From Burkholderia anthina (lineage in GTDB: Bacteria > Pseudomonadota > Gammaproteobacteria > Burkholderiales > Burkholderiaceae), in NCBI RefSeq assembly GCF_001547525.1, contig NZ_CM003769.1, positions 1 through 64,000 on the forward strand: a stretch of DNA of 64,000 nucleotides. The letters run 5' to 3'. The position numbers and the translations under genes are program-made. A model generated the notes under the pieces. That model searched no databases and was not told the origin of the DNA. It was given only the letters and a program-made list of their open reading frames with translations. Shown here piece by piece: positions 59,363 to 64,000 of this stretch (positions within the stretch are counted from its first letter, which is position 1; every line of letters begins with the position of its first letter).

Positions 59363-59788
59363 ATGAGTGACACCAACACGACTGAATTGACGACCCGTTC
59401 GGCCGATACCGGGACGGCCGTGACGAGCCGCGAACCGGCTCAGCGCGACACGCCGCGCACGCGGATTGCGCCAGCCGTCGACATCGTCGAGGATACGCAC
59501 GGCATCACGTTGTACGCGGACTTGCCGGGCGTGCCGCGCGAAAAGCTCGACGTCCGCGTGCATGACGGCAGCCTTGCGATCGAAGCGGAGGCCGTCATTC
59601 CGACGCCACCGGGGCTGCGCCTGCAGCACGGCGAAGTGCAGCATCCGCACTTCTCGCGCGCCTTTACGCTCAGCCCGGACTTCGACGTGTCGCGCATCGA
59701 CGCGCAACTGCGCGACGGCGTGCTGAAACTGAGCATCCCGCGGCGCGAAGAAGCGAAGCCGCGGCGCATCCAGGTGACGGCGGCATAA
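59363..59788 (+). CDS. Small heat-shock protein, Hsp20 family (second copy)
   Basis: A 141-residue chaperone with a disordered Thr/Arg-rich leader (about 1-35) before the alpha-crystallin domain: APAVDIVEDTHGITLYADLP, GVPREKLDVRVHDGSLAIEA and RDGVLKLSIPRREEAKPRRI with the GVLKL motif. It ends IQVTAA. ATG 59363 is chosen because GGAGG lies 5 bases upstream; an ATG at 59348 is in frame. The two Hsp20 proteins differ and may co-assemble. Confidence 0.92.
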   Translation: MSDTNTTELTTRSADTGTAVTSREPAQRDTPRTRIAPAVDIVEDTHGITLYADLPGVPREKLDVRVHDGSLAIEAEAVIPTPPGLRLQHGEVQHPHFSRAFTLSPDFDVSRIDAQLRDGVLKLSIPRREEAKPRRIQVTAA

Positions 59789-59943
59789 GCGGACGCGCCG
59801 GCCGCGTTTCATCGACCGGCGCGACCCGCGACGCTTGCCGGCATCCCGCGCTTGCGCTCGCGGCATGAAGTGCTGGCGCCCCGCTTTCGCGGCGGCGCCA
59901 GCGCGTCGTCACACCTGTCCAATTTTCCTGCAGGAGGCACCCG

Positions 59944-60267
59944 ATGCATACCAACAGGACGCTCGAACATGGCGGATATGAGGTCCGGGCCGTGGTGACC
60001 GACACGGAGACGGGCCGCTACTCGGCGGCGGCGATCCTCACGGATCGCGACGGGGAAACCCGGACGCTCGGCGTCGACGGCGACTTCGCCGATACCCGCG
60101 AAGCATGCGACCAGGCGCTCGAACTCGCCGTCGCGTGGATCCAGCGACGGTCCGTCGTGTCGGACCGGTATGTCAGACGTAATCGAGCCGGGTCAAGCAG
60201 CGATTCGGATCGCGAACGGCGCACGCGACGCCAGGACGGTCGGCCGATCATCCGAGCCACGACCTGA
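59944..60267 (+). CDS. Hypothetical protein
   Basis: A 107-residue soluble protein. The first 75 residues look folded (GGYEVRAVVTDTETGRYSAA, then TREACDQALELAVAWIQRR), the rest is basic and Ser/Arg-rich. AGGAGG lies 8 bases before the ATG. It is the third gene after the Hsp20 pair and overlaps the convergent transketolase gene by 20 bases. No family named. Confidence 0.65.
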   Translation: MHTNRTLEHGGYEVRAVVTDTETGRYSAAAILTDRDGETRTLGVDGDFADTREACDQALELAVAWIQRRSVVSDRYVRRNRAGSSSDSDRERRTRRQDGRPIIRATT

Positions 60268-61246
60268 TAGTCGCTCGCATCGCGCCGACCGAGATCCCGT
60301 ACCGCTCGTGCAACGTCGGCAACGCGCCCGCTGCGAGATACGCATCCGGCAGTGCGATCTGCCGAAATGGTACGGTAACACCGGCCCCGAGCAACGCGGT
60401 CGCCACCGCTTCGCCAAGCCCGCCGATCGCCGTATGGTTCTCCGCGACGATGACCATGCGCCCTTTGCGCGCGGCCTCGCGGACGATGGTCGCCGTGTCG
60501 AGCGGCTTGATCGTCGGTACGTGCAGCACGGCGACGTCGACGCGGTCGGCTTCGAGCGCCTTCGCGACCTCGAGCGCGCGCATCGTCATGATGCCGGACG
60601 AGATCAGCAGGACGTCGTTGCCGTCGCGCAGCAGCTTGGCCTTGCCGAGTTCGAAACGGTAATCGTATTCGTCGAGCACGGCCGGCACGTTGCCGCGCAG
60701 CAGACGGGCATACACCGGCCCGTTGTGCGCGGCGATGGCCGGCACCATCTGCTCGATGTCCAGCGCGTCGCACGGATCGATCACGGTCATGTTGGGCATC
60801 GCGCGCATCAGCGCGAGATCCTCGGCGGCCTGATGGCTCGGCCCGTAGCCGGTCGTGAGCCCCGGCAGCGCGCAGACGAGCTTCACATCGAGATTGTCCT
60901 CGGCAATCGCCTGATGAATGAAGTCGTACGCGCGGCGCGTTGCAAACACCGCATAGGTCGTGACGAACGGCTGCGCGCCTTCGTGCGCAAACCCGGCCGC
61001 GGCGCCCATCAGCAATTGCTCCGCCATGCCCATCTGGTAGTAACGCTCGGGAAATGCCTTCGCGAAGATGTGCAGGTCGGTGTATTTGCCGAGATCGGCC
61101 GTCATGCCGATCACGTTGCCGTTCGTGCGTGCGAGTTCGGTCAGCGCATGGCCGAACGGCGCGGCGCGGGTCGCCTGCCCTTCCGCCGCGATGGAGGCGA
61201 TCATCGCCGAGGTCTTCAGGCGCGGCTTGTTGTCGACGGTGCTCAT
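60248..61246 (-). CDS. Split transketolase, C-terminal (pyrimidine-binding) subunit
   Basis: A 332-residue protein covering the pyrimidine and C-terminal domains of transketolase: VIGMTADLGKYTDLHIFAKA, YYQMGMAEQLLMGAAAGFAH (catalytic Glu in the AEQ motif) and ALPGLTTGYGPSHQAAEDLA. It needs the N-terminal subunit encoded just upstream; the two overlap as ATGA. Split transketolases occur in catabolic operons for unusual sugars rather than in the central pathway. Confidence 0.9.
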   Translation of the reverse strand: MSTVDNKPRLKTSAMIASIAAEGQATRAAPFGHALTELARTNGNVIGMTADLGKYTDLHIFAKAFPERYYQMGMAEQLLMGAAAGFAHEGAQPFVTTYAVFATRRAYDFIHQAIAEDNLDVKLVCALPGLTTGYGPSHQAAEDLALMRAMPNMTVIDPCDALDIEQMVPAIAAHNGPVYARLLRGNVPAVLDEYDYRFELGKAKLLRDGNDVLLISSGIMTMRALEVAKALEADRVDVAVLHVPTIKPLDTATIVREAARKGRMVIVAENHTAIGGLGEAVATALLGAGVTVPFRQIALPDAYLAAGALPTLHERYGISVGAMRATIRSWLG

Positions 61247-62088
61247 GCGTGTCTCCCTGCTTCGAGTGCGTCGAGCGCGAGTTGCCACTCGTGCGCATCG
61301 ACCCGGATGAAATGGCTTTTCTCGCGTGCTTCGAGGAACGGCACGCCGCACCCCATCCTCGTGTCGCAGACGATGATGCGCGGCTGCGGCGCGTGATGCA
61401 GGCGCGCGTGGTCGAACGCGCGCTTGACCGCATCGATGTCGTTGCCGTCCACGCGTTGCACGTACCAGCCGAACGCCTCGAGCTTGTCGACCAGCGGCTC
61501 GAACGCCATGATCTGGGTCGACGGGCCGTCGGCCTGCTGGTTGTTCACGTCGACGATCGCGATCAGGTTGTCGAGCTTCCAGTGCGCGGCCGACATCAGC
61601 CCTTCCCAGATCGCGCCTTCGTCGAGCTCGCCGTCTGAGAACAACGTATAGACGAACGCATCCGAGCCCTTGCGCTTCAGGCCGAGACAACGGCCGACCG
61701 CGATCGTCAGCCCCTGCCCGAGCGAGCCGCCGGACATTTCCATGCCGGGCGTGTAGCTCGCCATGCCGGACATCGGCAGGCGACTGTCGTCGCTGCCATA
61801 GGTTTCGAGTTCAGCGGCCGGCAGGATGCCAGCTTCGAACAGCGCCGCGTACAGCGCGATCGCGTAGTGCCCGTTCGACAGCAGGAAGCGGTCGCGCCCT
61901 TCCCATTCGGGATCGTCGGCGCGATAGCGCATCGCGCCGAAATACGCGACGGCCAGCACGTCGGCGATGTCGAGCGCCTGGCCGACATAGCCCTGCCCCT
62001 GCACTTCGCCCATCAGCACGGCATTTCTTCGGATGCGGTACGCGCGCTCGGCGAGCGTGACCGGTTCATGAATGGTTTCGGTATCCAT
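61243..62088 (-). CDS. Split transketolase, N-terminal (TPP-binding) subunit
   Basis: A 281-residue subunit with FLLSNGHYAIALYAALFEAG, GMEMSGGSLGQGLTIAVGRC and the TPP motif beginning FSDGELDEGAIWEGL and ending VDVNNQQADGPS. The GDG of full-length transketolase reads SDG here. Together with the C-terminal subunit it forms a complete enzyme. Second in a minus-strand operon after the SDR and MFS genes. Confidence 0.9.
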   Translation of the reverse strand: MDTETIHEPVTLAERAYRIRRNAVLMGEVQGQGYVGQALDIADVLAVAYFGAMRYRADDPEWEGRDRFLLSNGHYAIALYAALFEAGILPAAELETYGSDDSRLPMSGMASYTPGMEMSGGSLGQGLTIAVGRCLGLKRKGSDAFVYTLFSDGELDEGAIWEGLMSAAHWKLDNLIAIVDVNNQQADGPSTQIMAFEPLVDKLEAFGWYVQRVDGNDIDAVKRAFDHARLHHAPQPRIIVCDTRMGCGVPFLEAREKSHFIRVDAHEWQLALDALEAGRHA

Positions 62089-62128
62089 CGATATCTCCAG
62101 TATCAGGTGGGAAGGAATACGAATCGAA

Positions 62129-63454
62129 TCAGCGGTTGACGGATCGGGGCACGAGGAACACCAGCAGCGCGCCGGCCGTGATCGCGATGGAGATGAACAC
62201 GAGTCCCGCGGTCGACTTGCCGGTCAGGTCGTTCAGCCAGCCGACGATCGCCGGCGAGAAGAAACCCGCGAGGTTGGCAAAGCAGTTGACCGCGGCGATG
62301 CCGGCTGCCGCCGACATCCCGCCCAGCAATGCGGTGGGCAGCGACCAGAACTGCGACGACGACGCGAGGATGCCGGCGGACGCGATACTCAGGCACACGA
62401 TCGACGCGCCGACGCTACCGAGCATCGGCAACGTCGCAAAGCCCGCCGCCGCGACCAGCATCGGCACCGCGAGATGGAAACGGCGCTCGCGGCGGCGATC
62501 CGCGCTGATGCCGATCAGCGGCAGCGCGACGATCGCGCAGGCATACGGAATCGCGGTCAGCAGGCCGACCCACAGCGGATCGGCCACGCCCGCCTTGCGG
62601 ATGATCGTCGGCAGCCAGAACGTGAGGCCGTATTGCCCGAGCACGACGCAGAAGTAGATCGCCGCCATCAGCCAGAGGCGACGGTCCGCGACGAACGTAC
62701 GGATCGATGCATGGGCAGTGGTGTGCTCGGCGTCGGCCGATACGTTGCGTGCGAGCAAGGCCTTTTCGGCGTCGGTCAGCCATGTCGCGCCGGCGATGCC
62801 GTCGTCGAGATACAGCAGGATCGCGAAGCCCAGCACGAACGACGGCAGCGCCTCGAGCAGGAACAACCACTTCCAGCCGGCCAGCGACATTGCGCCGTGC
62901 AGCGCATGCATGATCGCGCCCGACAGCGGCCCGCCGACGATCCCGGCGAGCGGAATCGCCATGAAGAACAGCGACAGCGCCTTCGCGCGCCGCGCGGACG
63001 GGAACCAGTACGTGAGGTACAGGATCACGCCCGGCGCAAAGCCCGCTTCGGCGACGCCGAGCAGAAACCGCAGCGCGTAGAACGCGGTGGGCGACTTGAC
63101 GAACACGAAGCTCGCCGAGATCACCGCCCACGTCAGCATGATGCGCGCGAGCCAGCGGCGCGCGCCGACGCGATGCAGGATCAGGTTGCTCGGCACCTCG
63201 AACATGAAATAGCCGAGGAAGAAGATGCCCGCGCCCATGCCGTAGACGGCCTCGCTGAAACGCAGGTCGTTGAGCATTTGCAATTTCGCGAACCCGACGT
63301 TGACGCGGTCGAGATACGCGCCGAGGTAGCACAACATCAGGAACGGGATCAGCCTGCGCGCCACCTTCGCGTACGTGGCGGTCTCGAAGGTCTGCGCGTC
63401 GTCCCGTTGCAGCGTCTCGCCCTGAACCGGCGATGCGGGGTACTTTGCTCTCAT
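62129..63454 (-). CDS. MFS transporter, anion:cation symporter (phthalate permease-like) family
   Basis: A 441-residue transporter with 12 helices. Family features: RLIPFLMLCYLGAYLDRVNV, GFAKLQMLNDLRFSEAVYGM, then LGVAEAGFAPGVILYLTYWF and GLFFYLPS-like WKWLFLLEALPSFVLGFAIL. The family imports organic acids such as sugar acids and phthalates. AGGAGA lies 7 bases before ATG 63454. It probably brings in the substrate of the adjoining SDR and split transketolase. Confidence 0.9.
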   Translation of the reverse strand: MRAKYPASPVQGETLQRDDAQTFETATYAKVARRLIPFLMLCYLGAYLDRVNVGFAKLQMLNDLRFSEAVYGMGAGIFFLGYFMFEVPSNLILHRVGARRWLARIMLTWAVISASFVFVKSPTAFYALRFLLGVAEAGFAPGVILYLTYWFPSARRAKALSLFFMAIPLAGIVGGPLSGAIMHALHGAMSLAGWKWLFLLEALPSFVLGFAILLYLDDGIAGATWLTDAEKALLARNVSADAEHTTAHASIRTFVADRRLWLMAAIYFCVVLGQYGLTFWLPTIIRKAGVADPLWVGLLTAIPYACAIVALPLIGISADRRRERRFHLAVPMLVAAAGFATLPMLGSVGASIVCLSIASAGILASSSQFWSLPTALLGGMSAAAGIAAVNCFANLAGFFSPAIVGWLNDLTGKSTAGLVFISIAITAGALLVFLVPRSVNR

Positions 63455-63528
63455 GTCTGTCTCCTGCCATGGCCCCGGGTTGTCCCGGGTGCATAATGGT
63501 CGGCGCCACTTATCGGGCGACGCCGTTC

Positions 63529-64000
63529 TCAGTGAATCAGCATCCCGCCATTGACGTCGAGCGTGACGCCCGTCAGGTAGCTCGACAGGTCGCTCAGCAG
63601 GAACAGGCACGCATTGGCGACATCGGCGGCATCGCCGAGCCGGCCGAGCGGAATGCCCTTGATGATGTCCTCGCGCATGTCGGGCGTCAGCTTGTCGCCG
63701 GTGATGTCGGTCTGGATCAGGCCGGGCGCGATCGAATTGACGCGGATACGGTCGGCGCCGAATTCGCGCGCCATCGCCTTCGCGAGGCCGAGCACGCCGG
63801 CCTTGGCGGCGCTGTAGTGCGGCCCGCCGAAAATGCCGCCGCCGCGTTGCGCGGAGACCGACGACATGCAGACGATGCTGCCGCCGCGCTGCGCCTTCAT
63901 CGCGGGCAGCACCGCTTGCGACATGTACAGCGTGCCGCGCAGGTTCACGTCGACGATCGCATCGAAATCGCGCGCCGAGATATCCAGCGTGCGCACGGGC
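63529..64000 (-). CDS. Short-chain dehydrogenase (partial, runs off right edge)
   Basis: The C-terminal part of an SDR: DAIVDVNLRGTLYMSQAVLP, SIVCMSSVSAQRGGGIFGGP with catalytic HYSAAKAGVLGLAKAMAREF, and VNSIAPGLIQTDITGD. The end SSYLTGVTLDVNGGMLIH is complete. The cofactor-binding N-terminus lies beyond base 64000. First-seen gene of the minus-strand operon; it likely oxidises a sugar alcohol or acid before the transketolase step. Confidence 0.88.
   Translation of the reverse strand, partial: PVRTLDISARDFDAIVDVNLRGTLYMSQAVLPAMKAQRGGSIVCMSSVSAQRGGGIFGGPHYSAAKAGVLGLAKAMAREFGADRIRVNSIAPGLIQTDITGDKLTPDMREDIIKGIPLGRLGDAADVANACLFLLSDLSSYLTGVTLDVNGGMLIH

Overview
The window is high-GC (mostly in the high 60s percent) and gene-dense. 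It looks like an accessory replicon region of a Burkholderia species, probably of the B. cepacia complex. The basis is gene content: an M4 Zmp-type metalloprotease, a Burkholderia-style trimeric porin, an EmrAB-type pump with a NodT outer-membrane factor, many organosulfur-utilisation genes, and small hydrophilic stress proteins. No rRNA, tRNA or CRISPR array was seen. Layout: 1-5.5 kb (minus strand) holds a caa3-type cytochrome oxidase operon: ctaC, a fused subunit I/III gene, a small membrane protein and a tri-haem cytochrome c. Everything downstream of the subunit I domain is broken by several frame changes. 5.9-11.7 kb has a TPP-dependent pyruvate oxidase-like enzyme and small stress-type genes (DUF305, FRG, Fet4-like, BON, DUF1641, NUDIX). 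12.2-17.7 kb encodes a tripartite drug pump and an OmpR-type response regulator without a kinase. 18-24 kb is a mosaic of small genes, including an HPr paralogue and a DUF1275 membrane protein. 24.3-32.6 kb is a transport/oxidation block: polar-amino-acid-type binding protein and permeases without an ATPase, an FMN monooxygenase, a complete ribose-type ABC transporter and an OsmC-like protein. 32.7-39.4 kb carries an AraC regulator and SDR, a HipAB toxin-antitoxin pair with phased upstream repeats, MgtC, and a run of small stress proteins. 39.6-51.3 kb is the organosulfur core: TauD-like dioxygenase, SsuACB-like ABC transporter, SfnB-like and SfnG-like flavoenzymes, SoxCD-like sulfite dehydrogenase, porin, DUF3088 and a second SsuA-like binding protein. 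These genes fit together as uptake, oxidative C-S cleavage and oxidation of the released sulfite, though the substrates are inferred. 51.4-53.1 kb is the secreted metalloprotease. 53.1-55.3 kb is a lower-GC island with a decayed hicA, an intact hicB, and a colicin E5-type tRNase domain followed by its ImmE5-type immunity gene. The toxin lacks its own start codon and does not stand out as an open reading frame; it is the most striking hidden element here. 55.3-60.3 kb has a full-length transketolase, small hypothetical genes, a scar joining porin and LysR gene remnants, and two Hsp20 genes behind a sigma-32-like promoter. 60.2-64 kb is a minus-strand carbohydrate operon: split transketolase, MFS transporter and an SDR that runs off the right edge.
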